From Streptomyces maremycinicus (GTDB taxonomy: Bacteria > Actinomycetota > Actinomycetes > Streptomycetales > Streptomycetaceae): a DNA stretch of 64,000 bases. A program made the translations under genes and the position numbers. Positions within the stretch are counted from its first letter, which is position 1, and every line of letters begins with the position of its first letter. The DNA lies in assembly GCF_001184025.1 (NCBI RefSeq), contig NZ_BBYG01000017.1:124001-188000 (forward strand). Reading direction: 5' to 3'. Positions 50,443 to 59,030 of this stretch are shown piece by piece. Below the pieces are notes generated by a model. The model saw only the letters and a program-made list of their open reading frames with translations. It was not told the origin of the DNA and did not search any database.

Positions 50443-51786
50443 TCAGGACAGCCGCTTCAGAAGTACCGCGGAAGCCACCGGTCGGGCACCCGCCTTGGCG
50501 ATCCCGTCGGCCACCTCCCGGTCGGTCGAGGCGACGATCACCGGCCGGCCCGGCGGCTCGGCCCGCACCAGCTGACGGATCAGCTCGTCGGCCGTGACAC
50601 CCGGCTTGGAGAACAGCACCCGCACCCCGCGCGGCGGCGCGAGCAGCACCGGAGCGGCCAGTTCGGCCCCGTCGAAGACACAGGTGACCTCGGCGCCGGT
50701 CTGCGCGGCGAGCTGCGAGAGCTGCCCGAGGAGCCGGAGCCGCTGCTTCTCCAACGGCATCTGCGGATAGCCGGTCTTGGTGACGTTGTAGCCGTCGACG
50801 ACGAGATGCGCCTGGGGCAGCGCGAGCAACTGGTCGAGAATGGCCGGATCGTTCTCCGACAACGCGCGGGCGGCGATGTCCTTGGGGGTCATACGCCCCG
50901 GTTCGACCGCGTCGACGGTCTCCGCCGGACGTACCGAAACCGGCGGCAACGCCAGCTCCCGCCGCAGCCCCTGGGTCGCGTCGAGCACCGTGTCCAGCAG
51001 CAGCCGCACCCGCATGTCCTCGACGCTGCGGCCCTCGCGCGCCGCCCGCCGGGTGGCCTCCAGCGCCGCCTCCACCTCGCCCAGCCGCGCCTTGAGCCGC
51101 CGGGCCTCGCTCTCCGCGGCCGACACCTGGGTCTGCCCCTCGGCGCGCACGGTCTCCAGCTCGGCGCGCACCTTGCGCAGCGCGGCCTCGCCCCGCTTGA
51201 CGTCGCTGAGGGCCGACCTCAGCTTGCGATGGAGCGACTCCGTCTCCTTCTTCGCGGCGTCCAGCTCGGCGCGCAGCCCCTCGGTACCCGCCCGGGTCTG
51301 CTCACGGGCCCGGTCGAGTTCCTCGCGCAGCCGCTCCAGCTCGGCCCGGCTCTCCTCGCCGGCCCGCTCGGCGTCCGCCCGCTGGGCCTCCTCACCGGCC
51401 GCGGTGACCAGCTTCACCCAGCCGGCGGGCCGCAGTACGTAGGCCGCGGCCGCCACCTCGTGGGGGTCCGCGGCCGGGGTCGGCGAGCCGGAGTCGAGGG
51501 CGCCGGCGAGTTCCGGCTGGGCCTCTCTGAACTTCTCGGCGATGCGCTGCCGGAAGAGCGGATCGGTCTCCAGCGCGGCCGCCATCGCGTTGCCCGCGAA
51601 CTTCGCCCGCCGGTTCGGCGCGAACCGGGCGTACTGCCGCAACTGGACGGGCAGTTCACCGACGGTCAGCCCGCCGAAGCCGTCGGAGACGATCTGCACG
51701 ACCCTGCGTCGCACGCCGTCCGGCAGCGGACGGTCGAGCATCTCGGCGGCGCCGTCGCCCGGCCCCCCGCCTGCGCTCTCCACCAT
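50443..51786 (-). CDS. NYN (YacP-like) ribonuclease domain protein with coiled coil
   Basis: 447 residues, ATG at 51786. The N-terminal helical domain (PLPDGVRRRVVQIVSDGFGGLTVGELPVQLRQYARFAPNRRAK) is followed by a long coiled coil (about 140-245; ELERLREELDRAREQTRAGT, LHRKLRSALSDVKRGEAALR). The C-terminal PIN-like NYN domain has Asp in LVVDGYNVTKTGYPQMPLEKQR, CVFDGAEL and STDREVADGIAKAGARPVAS. Acidic residues needed for a metal site are present. YacP/Rae1-type NYN proteins cut RNA; here the target is unknown. The N-terminal region with PNRRAK may bind RNA or ribosomes (inference). Confidence 0.9.
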   Translation of the reverse strand: MVESAGGGPGDGAAEMLDRPLPDGVRRRVVQIVSDGFGGLTVGELPVQLRQYARFAPNRRAKFAGNAMAAALETDPLFRQRIAEKFREAQPELAGALDSGSPTPAADPHEVAAAAYVLRPAGWVKLVTAAGEEAQRADAERAGEESRAELERLREELDRAREQTRAGTEGLRAELDAAKKETESLHRKLRSALSDVKRGEAALRKVRAELETVRAEGQTQVSAAESEARRLKARLGEVEAALEATRRAAREGRSVEDMRVRLLLDTVLDATQGLRRELALPPVSVRPAETVDAVEPGRMTPKDIAARALSENDPAILDQLLALPQAHLVVDGYNVTKTGYPQMPLEKQRLRLLGQLSQLAAQTGAEVTCVFDGAELAAPVLLAPPRGVRVLFSKPGVTADELIRQLVRAEPPGRPVIVASTDREVADGIAKAGARPVASAVLLKRLS

Positions 51787-51854
51787 CCGTCACACCCCAA
51801 TACTGTGCGGGGCTCCCTCGCTCTCGGCTTCGCCCGAGCGGGGGGCTCCCATCG

Positions 51855-52094
51855 TCAGGAACCGGCGCCCGGCCTGTCCACGAGTTCGACCTGGTCCACG
51901 GCGTTGCACCAGCGGCACCGCACCGACTCGATGGTCTCACTGACCACCTCGCGCTCCTCGACCTTCGGCTCACCGGCGAGGTCGAGGTGCACGTACTCGA
52001 CGACCTTCGACGAGCGCGTCACGTCGAACCGCGTGAGGTTGCCGCAGAGCGTGCAGCGCCACCGCGTCGCGGCGGTCGGCAGAGGAACCGTCAT
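51855..52094 (-). CDS. small zinc-ribbon protein
   Basis: 79 residues, ATG at 52094. Two CXXC pairs: RWRCTLCGNLTRFDV near the N-terminus and VRCRWCNAVDQVELV near the C-terminus, forming one zinc ribbon around a central strand region (EYVHLDLAGEPKVEEREVVSETIE). No other domain. Such proteins are common and uncharacterised in actinobacteria. It is upstream of the NYN gene on the same strand (68 bp) and may be cotranscribed with it. Confidence 0.85.
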   Translation of the reverse strand: MTVPLPTAATRWRCTLCGNLTRFDVTRSSKVVEYVHLDLAGEPKVEEREVVSETIESVRCRWCNAVDQVELVDRPGAGS

Positions 52095-52266
52095 CGTGGC
52101 TTTCCACTTCCTTCTGGTGTCGTGCTCGCGTTGCCGGGGTCGGGCCGGAGGCTCCCCCGCGTGTATGGCTCGTAACCCTACGGCCTGGCGGGTACTCGCC
52201 GCCCATCCGTCCACGGCGGCGAGGCGGTCCGGACGAGTGCGTCCGGTTACGTCATGCTTTGTTCCC

Positions 52267-53052
52267 ATGATCGGCAACTGGAACGGGACGGTCGGCAGGG
52301 CGGTCCGCAACCGCCCGGCGCCGGTGACCTACGCCCTGATCGCCGTGTGCTGTCTGATCTTCCTGATCGGGCCCGCCTCGGGCTTCAATCCGGTGTACGG
52401 CACCGGCGACGAGCTGCTCGCCGCGCAGCGGGCCTACTTCCGCCGCTGGGGCGTGGTGCCCGGCGAGCTCTTCGAGGGCGCGCCACGGGCCGCCCTGACC
52501 CCGGCCACGGCCCTCTTCGTCCACGGCAGCTGGGTGCACCTGCTGGGCAACATGCTCTTCCTCTACGTCTTCGGGACGATGACCGAGGACCGGATGGGCC
52601 GCGTCGAGTTCACGCTCTTCTATCTCGGCTGCGGCTACCTGGCCCTGCTGGGCTACGCCGCCGCCAACGCCGGGTCGGCACAGTCCCTGGTCGGCGCCTC
52701 CGGGGCGATCTCCGCGGTCCTCGGCGCGTTCCTGTACCTGTTCCCCCGGGCGCGGGTGACCAGTCTCCTGCCGTTCCTGTTCTTCCTGCCGCTGCGCTTC
52801 CCCGCCTGGGTCGTGCTGCCCTTCTGGGCGGCCCTCCAGTGGGTGGCGGCCGGGCGGGCCGCCCAGGGGCCGGGCGTGGCCTACCTAGCGCACCTGGTGG
52901 GCTTCGGCCTGGGGCTCGTCTACGCGTGGGCCCGTTTCGGCGGGAACCGGGGCCCCCGGAGCGGGCCCGAAGGGGCGGCGGCGGGCGATCGGCGGGCGAC
53001 TAGAGTGAAGGCCGCCCCAGCTCCGGCCCCCGAGGGAGAGAACCAGCCGTGA
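52267..53052 (+). CDS. rhomboid family intramembrane serine protease
   Basis: 261 residues. ATG at 52267. Six or seven helices: TYALIAVCCLIFLIGPASGF first, then a periplasmic loop, then FVHGSWVHLLGNMLFLYVFG (conserved His/Asn side), SLVGASGAISAVLGAFLYLF with the catalytic GxSG Ser, and AYLAHLVGFGLGLVYAWARF with the catalytic His. The active-site set is complete, so proteolysis of membrane proteins is expected. The hydrophilic C-terminal tail ends in a short Pro/Ala/Glu stretch. It overlaps the next gene by 4 nt. Confidence 0.92.
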   Translation: MIGNWNGTVGRAVRNRPAPVTYALIAVCCLIFLIGPASGFNPVYGTGDELLAAQRAYFRRWGVVPGELFEGAPRAALTPATALFVHGSWVHLLGNMLFLYVFGTMTEDRMGRVEFTLFYLGCGYLALLGYAAANAGSAQSLVGASGAISAVLGAFLYLFPRARVTSLLPFLFFLPLRFPAWVVLPFWAALQWVAAGRAAQGPGVAYLAHLVGFGLGLVYAWARFGGNRGPRSGPEGAAAGDRRATRVKAAPAPAPEGENQP

Positions 53053-53330
53053 TCACCGCGATCGTCCTCATCAAGACCAGCGTGGACCGGATTCCCGAGA
53101 TCGCGGAGCGGATCGCTTCGCTGGACTCGGTCAGCGAGGTCTTCTCCGTCACCGGGACGTACGACCTGATCGCCATGGTGCGGGTCAAGGAGCACGAGGA
53201 CCTGGCTGAGGTCATCCCCGGCAGCATCAGCAAGATCCCCGGCGTGGAGGGCACGGACACGCACGTCGCGTTCCGCACCTACTCGCAGCACGACCTGGAG
53301 GCGGCGTTCGCGATCGGGCTGGACTCCTGA
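53049..53330 (+). CDS. stand-alone Lrp/AsnC ligand-binding (RAM) domain
   Basis: 93 residues, GTG at 53049 overlapping the rhomboid stop (GTGA). The whole protein is one RAM fold: MITAIVLIKTSVDRIPEIAERIASLD, VSEVFSVTGTYDLIAMVRVKEHEDLAEVIPG, IPGVEGTDTHVAF. There is no helix-turn-helix. Such proteins form dimers or octamers and bind amino acids; they may modify full-length Lrp regulators or act alone. Translational coupling with the rhomboid protease is notable but its meaning is unknown. Confidence 0.93.
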   Translation: MITAIVLIKTSVDRIPEIAERIASLDSVSEVFSVTGTYDLIAMVRVKEHEDLAEVIPGSISKIPGVEGTDTHVAFRTYSQHDLEAAFAIGLDS

Positions 53331-53361
53331 CCGGCTGAACCCCGCCTCCGGCGGACCGCGC

Positions 53362-54723
53362 TCAGACCGCGGGAACGCAGCGGCCGTCCTCCGTGCGGTA
53401 CTGCCACCGCGCGCCCTCGCTCACGAGTTCACGCACCGCGTTCACGAAGCGCTCCACGTGCTCGTCCGGGGTCCCCGCGCCGAAGCTCACCCGGATCGCG
53501 TTGAGGGACTTCTCGCCGGGGGCCGCCTCGGGGGCCCCGCACTCGCCCTGGGTCTGGGGGTCGCCGCCCAGCAGGGTGCGGACCAGCGGGTGGGCGCAGA
53601 AGAGGCCGTCGCGGACCCCGATGCCGTACTCGGCGGAGAGCGCGGCGGCGAAGTGGGAGCTGTTCCAGCCCTCGACGACGAAGGAGATCACGCCGACCCG
53701 CGGGGCGTCGTCGCCGAACAGCGACAGCACCTTCACCTGCGGCACCTCGGCCAGACCGGACCGCACCTTCGCGATCAGGTGCTCCTCGCGGGCGACCAGG
53801 GCGTCGAAGCCGGCCTCGGTGAGCGCCCGGCACGCCGAGGCGATGGAGTAGGCGCCGATCACGTTCGGGGAGCCGGCCTCGTGGCGGGCGGCGTTCTCGT
53901 GCCACTCCACGTCCACTCCCCCGTCCTCGCGCCGCGTGACCTTGCGGCTCGCGCCGCCGCCCGCGAGGTAGGGGTCGGCCGCCACCAGCCAGTCCGCGCG
54001 GCCGGCCAGCACGCCGGAGCCGAAGGGCGCGTACAGCTTGTGACCGGAGAAGGCCACCCAGTCGACGTCGAGTTCGCGCACGGAGACCGGGTGGTGCGGG
54101 GCCAGCTGGGCAGCGTCCAGGACGATCCGGGCACCGTGCGCGTGCGCGGCGGCCGCCAACTCGCGCACCGGCCACAGCTCACCGGTGACGTTCGAGGCGC
54201 CGGTGACGCAGACCAGGGCCGGACCGTGAGGATCACGGGCGGCGAGGGCCCGCTCCAGCGTCTCGACGGCCTGGGCCGGGGTGCGCGGGGCGTCGAGGTA
54301 GGTGACCCGGGCGTCCTGCCAGGGCAGCAGCGAGGCGTGGTGCTCGGTCTCGAAGACGAAGACCTGGCAGCCGGCCGGGAGGGCCCGGGCCAGCAGGTTG
54401 AGGGAGTCCGTCGTCGAGCGGGTGAAGACCAGCTGGTCGTCGGGGCGGCAGTCCAGGAACTCGGTGACCGTCCTGCGGGCGTTCTCGAAGAGGTCCGTGG
54501 ACAGCTGCGAGAGGTAGCCGGCGCCCCGGTGGACGCTGCCGTAGTAGGGGGCGTAGGCCGCCACGTCGTCCCAGACACGCTGGAGGGCGGGGGCGCTGGC
54601 CGCGTAGTCGAGTGCCGCGTAGGCGACTTCGCCACCCGTCACGAGCGGGACGGTGACATCCCGGCCGAGAACGGGCAGCGGGGCACAAACGGTCCGGGCG
54701 GCGGCAGCGGTGGAGACAGACAT
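53362..54723 (-). CDS. class V aminotransferase (cysteine desulfurase-like)
   Basis: 453 residues. ATG at 54723 with GGGAG 7 nt upstream. PLP fold type I: YAALDYAASAPALQRVWDDV, FTRSTTDSLNLLARAL, FETEHHASLLPWQ, CVTGASNVTGELWPV, IVLDAAQLAPHHPV, and Lys in WVAFSGHKLYAPFGSGVLAG. GSPNVIGAYSIASACRAL and the C-terminal GVRDGLFCAHPLVRTLLGG follow, with Cys in the active loop. Could be a cysteine desulfurase or an isopenicillin epimerase-like enzyme; no SUF/ISC genes are adjacent. The 374-bp leader holds a short reading frame and a hairpin. Confidence 0.88.
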   Translation of the reverse strand: MSVSTAAAARTVCAPLPVLGRDVTVPLVTGGEVAYAALDYAASAPALQRVWDDVAAYAPYYGSVHRGAGYLSQLSTDLFENARRTVTEFLDCRPDDQLVFTRSTTDSLNLLARALPAGCQVFVFETEHHASLLPWQDARVTYLDAPRTPAQAVETLERALAARDPHGPALVCVTGASNVTGELWPVRELAAAAHAHGARIVLDAAQLAPHHPVSVRELDVDWVAFSGHKLYAPFGSGVLAGRADWLVAADPYLAGGGASRKVTRREDGGVDVEWHENAARHEAGSPNVIGAYSIASACRALTEAGFDALVAREEHLIAKVRSGLAEVPQVKVLSLFGDDAPRVGVISFVVEGWNSSHFAAALSAEYGIGVRDGLFCAHPLVRTLLGGDPQTQGECGAPEAAPGEKSLNAIRVSFGAGTPDEHVERFVNAVRELVSEGARWQYRTEDGRCVPAV

Positions 54724-54824
54724 GGGGAACTCCCGTGAGAGGCAAGGGGGGACCGCCGTGCGAGCGGACATGGCTCGAGCACGGAGGAAGGGGAAGGGGG
54801 TACGCGGAGGCGGGGCTCGACGCC

Positions 54825-54845
54825 CTATCGCATTCGCTTGCTCAC
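54825..54845 (-). CDS. short upstream reading frame MSKRMR
   Basis: GTG-AGC-AAG-CGA-ATG-CGA-TAG on the minus strand. It has a well-placed GAGGGAG ribosome site (54852-54858, 6 nt spacing), 100 nt before the aminotransferase start. Could be a leader peptide; six residues with no repeated codon make this weak. Confidence 0.3.
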   Translation of the reverse strand: MSKRMR

Positions 54846-54867
54846 GGAAGGCTCCCTCGAACGACCA

Positions 54868-54907
54868 GGACCCCTGGCGTGCTCACTCGAAAGAGTGCGA
54901 GGGGTCC
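54868..54907. other. stem-loop with internal loop upstream of the aminotransferase
   Basis: Outer stem GGACCCCT / AGGGGTCC, inner stem CACTC / GAGTG with a 4-nt loop (GAAA on plus, TTTC on minus), and an asymmetric internal loop. May be part of a structured leader or a terminator for trpD. Confidence 0.5.
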
Positions 54908-55097
54908 GCGCTTGCCGTAGACCTCGCTGCCTACGGCCTGGTCCTCACCCGGGGCACCCCGCCACGGACGGAGGGTTGCCGGACAGTCGGCCGGGGCCTC
55001 ATGACTGTCACTCATGACCTGGTACAGGAACGTACGCGAAGTGATCGCCGCCCCGCAACCCGTGTCCGGATCGCGGGACGGCGTCAGCGCCGACGTG

Positions 55098-56162
55098 TCA
55101 CGCGTTGCTGGCGGCGACCCAGCGGTCCAGCGCCCGCTTGGCCGCGCCCGAGTCGATCGACTCGGCCGCCCGGTCCATGCCGGCCCGCAACTGCTCGGCC
55201 AGGGTCCCGGAGCCCGGCTCCAGGGCCACCAGCGCCGCCGCCGAGTTCAGGAGCACGGCGTCCCGCACCGGGCCCGTCTCGCCCTCCAGCAGGCGGCGGG
55301 CGACCTCCGCGTTGTACGAGGGGTCGCCGCCCCGCAGGGCCTCCACCGGGACCAGCTCGAGGCCGACGTCCCGCGGGTCGAAGCTCTCCTCGGTGACCTT
55401 GCCGTCGCGGACCACCCACACATGGGAGGTGGCCGTCGTGGTCAGCTCGTCGAGGCCGTCGTCGCCCCGGAAGACCAGGGACGAGTTGCCGCGCTCGGCG
55501 AAGACACCCGCGACGACCGGCGCCATCCGCGGGTCCGCGACCCCGACCGCCTGGGCCCGCACCCGGGCGGGGTTGGTCAGCGGGCCGAGCACGTTGAACA
55601 CCGTGCGGATGCCCAGCTGGCCGCGCGCGGCGCCCACATGACGCAGCGCCGGATGGAACTTGATCGCGAAGCAGAAGGTGATGCCGGCCTCCTGGGCCAC
55701 CTCGGCGACCCGCCGGGGGGTCAGCTCCAGATTGACGCCGAGCTTCCCCAGGACGTCCGAGGCGCCGGACGCGGAGGACGCGGCCCGGTTGCCGTGCTTG
55801 ACGACCGTGGCGCCCGCGCCGGACACGACGATCGCCGACATGGTGGAGATGTTGACCGTCTTCGCGCCGTCGCCGCCCGTGCCGACGATGTCGACGGTCG
55901 GGCCGGGCACCTCGATCAGGTTGGCGTGCTCGTACATCGCCCGCACGAGCCCGTTGATCTCCGCGACGGTCTCGCCCTTGGCCCGCAGTGCCACCACGAA
56001 CCCGGCGATCTGCGCGTCGGTCGCCTCGCCGCGCATGATCCGGTCCAGCGCCCAGAACGTGGCGTCGGCGTCCTGGTCGCGCCCGAACAGCAGACCGTTC
56101 AGTACCTCGGGCCAGGAACGGCCCGCCGCGGTGTCGCCTCCAGCGGGGGTCACAGCGCTCAT
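55098..56162 (-). CDS. trpD: anthranilate phosphoribosyltransferase
   Basis: 354 residues. ATG at 56162 with AGGAG 6 nt upstream. Transfers phosphoribosyl from PRPP to anthranilate. Motifs: PTVDIVGTGGDGAKTVNIST (PRPP loop), VVKHGNRAASSASGASDVLGKLG, FHPALRHVGAARGQLGIRTVFNVLGPLTNP and VFRGDDGLDELTTTATS. Complements TrpE(G) at 26.9 kb; the two are 26 kb apart, so the trp genes are scattered. In mycobacteria trpD is likewise next to ctaE/qcr. Promoter elements were not clear, though CTCGTGA/TCACGAG inverted copies lie at 56201-56230. Confidence 0.96.
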   Translation of the reverse strand: MSAVTPAGGDTAAGRSWPEVLNGLLFGRDQDADATFWALDRIMRGEATDAQIAGFVVALRAKGETVAEINGLVRAMYEHANLIEVPGPTVDIVGTGGDGAKTVNISTMSAIVVSGAGATVVKHGNRAASSASGASDVLGKLGVNLELTPRRVAEVAQEAGITFCFAIKFHPALRHVGAARGQLGIRTVFNVLGPLTNPARVRAQAVGVADPRMAPVVAGVFAERGNSSLVFRGDDGLDELTTTATSHVWVVRDGKVTEESFDPRDVGLELVPVEALRGGDPSYNAEVARRLLEGETGPVRDAVLLNSAAALVALEPGSGTLAEQLRAGMDRAAESIDSGAAKRALDRWVAASNA

Positions 56163-56264
56163 AGCCGCTCCTGCGTGTGTCGTGGTGTGCGTCGTGTCTT
56201 CTCGTGAGCCGTCGTGCGTCTCGTCACGAGGTGCACCCCACCCTATCCAGCCCGTGGGCACGGC

Positions 56265-56299
56265 AAAGGGCCCCGTCCGAAGACCGGACGGGGCCCTTT
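56265..56299. terminator. intrinsic terminator after the qcr operon
   Basis: Perfect 15-bp stem (AAAGGGCCCCGTCCG and its complement) with a 5-nt loop. On the minus strand the stem ends CTTT. It lies 26 bp after the qcrB stop. Confidence 0.9.
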
Positions 56300-56325
56300 C
56301 CTGCGGCGTGGCGACGCCTCAGCGA

Positions 56326-57972
56326 TCAGTGGTGGCCGTGGCCGCTCGTGATCTCCTTGTACTCCTCCACGGTGGGCTTCGGAATCTGCTGGTCCTCACC
56401 GAAGTACGCGCCGCTGATCTTGGCGCGGAGCTTCTCCTTGCCCTTCACCTTGCGCTCGACACCGTTCTCGTCGACGGCTGCGCCGATCGCGACCGGCTGG
56501 TACTGCTCGTGCGCCGTGAGGGTGTGCAGCTGCTCCTGGCTGAGCGGCTCGTGGATCTCGATGAACTCACCGTGCGGCAGACGCTTGATGGTGCCGGTCT
56601 CGCGACCGTGCAGCACCTTGTCGTGGTCCCGGCGCTGGAGGCCGAGGCAGATCCGCTTGGTGAGGATGTACGCGATGACCGGTCCGACGAAGAAGAAGAT
56701 CCGGACGAACCAGGTGATCGAGTTGATCGACAGGTGGAAGTGGGTGGCCCACAGGTCGTTGCCACCGCCCACCAGCGTCACCATGTACATCGTGACCCAG
56801 GCGACGCCCAGGGCCGTACGGGTGGGCGCGTTGCGCGGACGGTCCAGGATGTGGTGCTCGCGCTTGTCGCCGGTGATCCAGGCCTCGATGAACGGGTACA
56901 TCGCCAGCGCCGCGAGGACGACACCGAAGAGGACCAGCGGGATGAACACGCCCAGGACGAGCGTGTGACCCCAGAGGTTGATCTCCCAGCCCGGCATGAA
57001 GCGGATCAGACCCTCGGCGAAGCCCATGTACCAGTCGGGCTGGGCGCCGGTGGACACCTGGTCCGGACGGTAGGGGCCCATGGCCCAGATCGGGTTGATC
57101 TGCGCGATGCCCGCGATGACCGCGATGACACCGAAGACCAGGAAGAAGAAGCCTCCGGCCTTGGCCATGTACACCGGCAGCAGCGGCATGCCGACGACGT
57201 TCTTGTTGCTCTTGCCGGGGCCCGCGAACTGCGTGTGCTTGTGGTAGAAGACCAGGATCAGGTGGCCGACCACGAGACCGAGCATGATGCCCGGCAGCAG
57301 CAGGATGTGGATGGAGTAGAACCGCGCCACGAAGTCGTGGCCCGGGAACTCCCCGCCGAACAGGAACATCGAGATGTACGTGCCGACGATCGGCATCGAC
57401 AGGATCGCGCCCTGGGTGAAGCGGACACCGGTGCCGGAGAGCAGGTCGTCCGGGAGCGAGTAGCCGGTGAAACCGGTGAACATGCCCAGGACGAACAGCA
57501 GGAAGCCGAACAGCCAGTTGACCTCACGCGGCTTGCGGAACGCGCCCGTGAAGAACACCCGCATCATGTGCACGAACATGCCGGCGAGGAAGATCAGCGC
57601 CGCCCAGTGGTGGATCTGCCGGATGAGCAGACCGCCGCGCACGTCGAAGGAGATGTGCAGGGTCGAGCTGAACGCCTCCGACATCAGCTGTCCCTGGAGC
57701 GGGACGTAGCTGCCGTGGTACTCCACCTCGTTCATCGACGGGTGGAAGAACAGCGTCAGGTACACACCCGTGAGGATGATGATGATGAAGCTGTAGAGGC
57801 AGATCTCACCCAGCATGAACGACCAGTGGTCGGGGAAGATCTTGCGCATGTTGGCCTTGGCCAGGGAGTAGATCCCCAGCCGGCCGTCGGCCCAGTCGGC
57901 GATCCGCTCGCCGGCCGGAGCCTTCCCGCGTTCACGGGACTCGTTGCTCTCGATGGTCTCGTTCGTGCTCAT
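56326..57972 (-). CDS. qcrB: cytochrome bc1 complex cytochrome b subunit
   Basis: 548 residues. ATG at 57972 overlaps the qcrA stop (ATGA). Menaquinol-oxidising subunit of the actinobacterial bcc complex. Heme b ligands are in QIHHWAALIFLAGMFVHMMR and FYSIHILLLPGIMLGLVVGHLILVFYHKH. The Qo-site motif is QPDWYMGFAEG (PDWY instead of PEWY). About eight or nine helices, with a C-terminal hydrophilic tail (ERKVKGKEKLRAKISGAYFGEDQQ) ending in GHGHH, longer than mitochondrial cytochrome b. Q203-type inhibitors act on this subunit in mycobacteria. Confidence 0.97.
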   Translation of the reverse strand: MSTNETIESNESRERGKAPAGERIADWADGRLGIYSLAKANMRKIFPDHWSFMLGEICLYSFIIIILTGVYLTLFFHPSMNEVEYHGSYVPLQGQLMSEAFSSTLHISFDVRGGLLIRQIHHWAALIFLAGMFVHMMRVFFTGAFRKPREVNWLFGFLLFVLGMFTGFTGYSLPDDLLSGTGVRFTQGAILSMPIVGTYISMFLFGGEFPGHDFVARFYSIHILLLPGIMLGLVVGHLILVFYHKHTQFAGPGKSNKNVVGMPLLPVYMAKAGGFFFLVFGVIAVIAGIAQINPIWAMGPYRPDQVSTGAQPDWYMGFAEGLIRFMPGWEINLWGHTLVLGVFIPLVLFGVVLAALAMYPFIEAWITGDKREHHILDRPRNAPTRTALGVAWVTMYMVTLVGGGNDLWATHFHLSINSITWFVRIFFFVGPVIAYILTKRICLGLQRRDHDKVLHGRETGTIKRLPHGEFIEIHEPLSQEQLHTLTAHEQYQPVAIGAAVDENGVERKVKGKEKLRAKISGAYFGEDQQIPKPTVEEYKEITSGHGHH

Positions 57973-59030
57973 CCGCGCTCCCAGAAAGCAGGACCGACGG
58001 GCTCTTCGAAGTCGCCGAGCGCCTCGAGATAGCCCTCGTCGTTCACACCGATGCGCAGCTGCGGCAGGGCGTGGCCGGCGGGACCGAAGATCACTCGGGC
58101 ACCGTCGGAGAGGTCGAAGGTGGACTGGTGGCAGGGGCACAGCACGTGGTGCGTCTGCTGCTCGTACAGCGAGATCGGGCAACCGACGTGGGTGCAGATC
58201 TTCGAGTACGCCACGATGCCCTGGTAGGACCAGTCGAGTTCCTGCTTGTCCTTGATGTTGTCCGGCTGGAGCCGGACGATCATCAGGGCCGCCTTGGCGA
58301 TCTCGTTCTGGAACTCCTCGTCGTGCTCCTCCAGGCCCTCGGGCTTGGCGAAGGTGAGCGAACCGACGGCGACGTCCGAGGGACGCAGCGGCTCGTTCGT
58401 GTTCATGTTGACGAGCAGCTTGCCCTTGGACCACAGCGTGTGACGCAGCTTGTCCTCGGGCAGCGGACCGAGGTCGCGCAGCAGCACGACACCGGACAGC
58501 GGCACCAGGGCGATCGCGCCGAACATCGTGTTGCGGATCAGCTTGCGACGGCCGAGCGCGGACTCCTTGGCACCCTGCTTGAAGTCCGCGTGGACCTTCG
58601 CACGGACCTCGGGGGGCGCGGCGATCGCGTGCCGCTCGTCGGCGACCTCCACGTCGGACATCAGGGTGCGGGCCCAGTGGACCGCGCCGGCGCCGATGGT
58701 GAACAGCGCCGTGCCCAGCGTCAGACCCAGCGCGAAGTTCAGCGCGCTGAGGTGGCCGATCGGGAACACGAAGACCGACTTGTCGGCGGGGATCGCCACG
58801 TACGAGGCGATGAAGCCGACCGTCGCGAGCATCGACAGCGTGAACAGGAAGGCGACCGCACGCTCGGACCGCTTGGCGGCCCGCTCGTCGATGTCCTGGA
58901 CGCGGTGCTCGTGGGGCGGCAGCCCCGGGTCCGCGAACGGGTTCTGCTCGTCCGCGACGCCCACGGCGCTGCCGTGCGCGTGGTCCTGCTCAGCGGGCAG
59001 GTTCTCTTCTGGAATGTCTTGGCTACTCAT
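57969..59030 (-). CDS. qcrA: cytochrome bc1 complex Rieske iron-sulfur subunit
   Basis: 353 residues, ATG at 59030 overlapping the qcrC stop. Three membrane helices (AVAFLFTLSMLATVGFIASY, LSALNFALGLTLGTALFTIG and the one after NTMFGAIALVPLSGVVLLRD), as in other actinobacterial Rieske proteins, against one in mitochondria. The [2Fe-2S] site is CTHVGCPISLYEQQ and CPCHQSTFDLSDG (two Cys, two His plus the bridging Cys pair). The N-terminus is acidic and His-containing. Second gene of qcrC-qcrA-qcrB. Confidence 0.97.
   Translation of the reverse strand: MSSQDIPEENLPAEQDHAHGSAVGVADEQNPFADPGLPPHEHRVQDIDERAAKRSERAVAFLFTLSMLATVGFIASYVAIPADKSVFVFPIGHLSALNFALGLTLGTALFTIGAGAVHWARTLMSDVEVADERHAIAAPPEVRAKVHADFKQGAKESALGRRKLIRNTMFGAIALVPLSGVVLLRDLGPLPEDKLRHTLWSKGKLLVNMNTNEPLRPSDVAVGSLTFAKPEGLEEHDEEFQNEIAKAALMIVRLQPDNIKDKQELDWSYQGIVAYSKICTHVGCPISLYEQQTHHVLCPCHQSTFDLSDGARVIFGPAGHALPQLRIGVNDEGYLEALGDFEEPVGPAFWERG

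Larger units (their letters stand above)
54724..55097. other. 374-bp gap upstream of the aminotransferase gene
   Basis: Between trpD (ends 55098, minus) and the aminotransferase (starts 54723, minus). Contains a six-codon upstream frame (54825-54845) and a compact stem-loop (54868-54907). I see no larger gene and no known riboswitch. Confidence 0.6.

Noticed and set aside
54746..54762. T-box-like GGGGGGACCGCCGTG on the plus strand
   Set aside because: No plus-strand gene follows it and the specifier and antiterminator parts are not seen.
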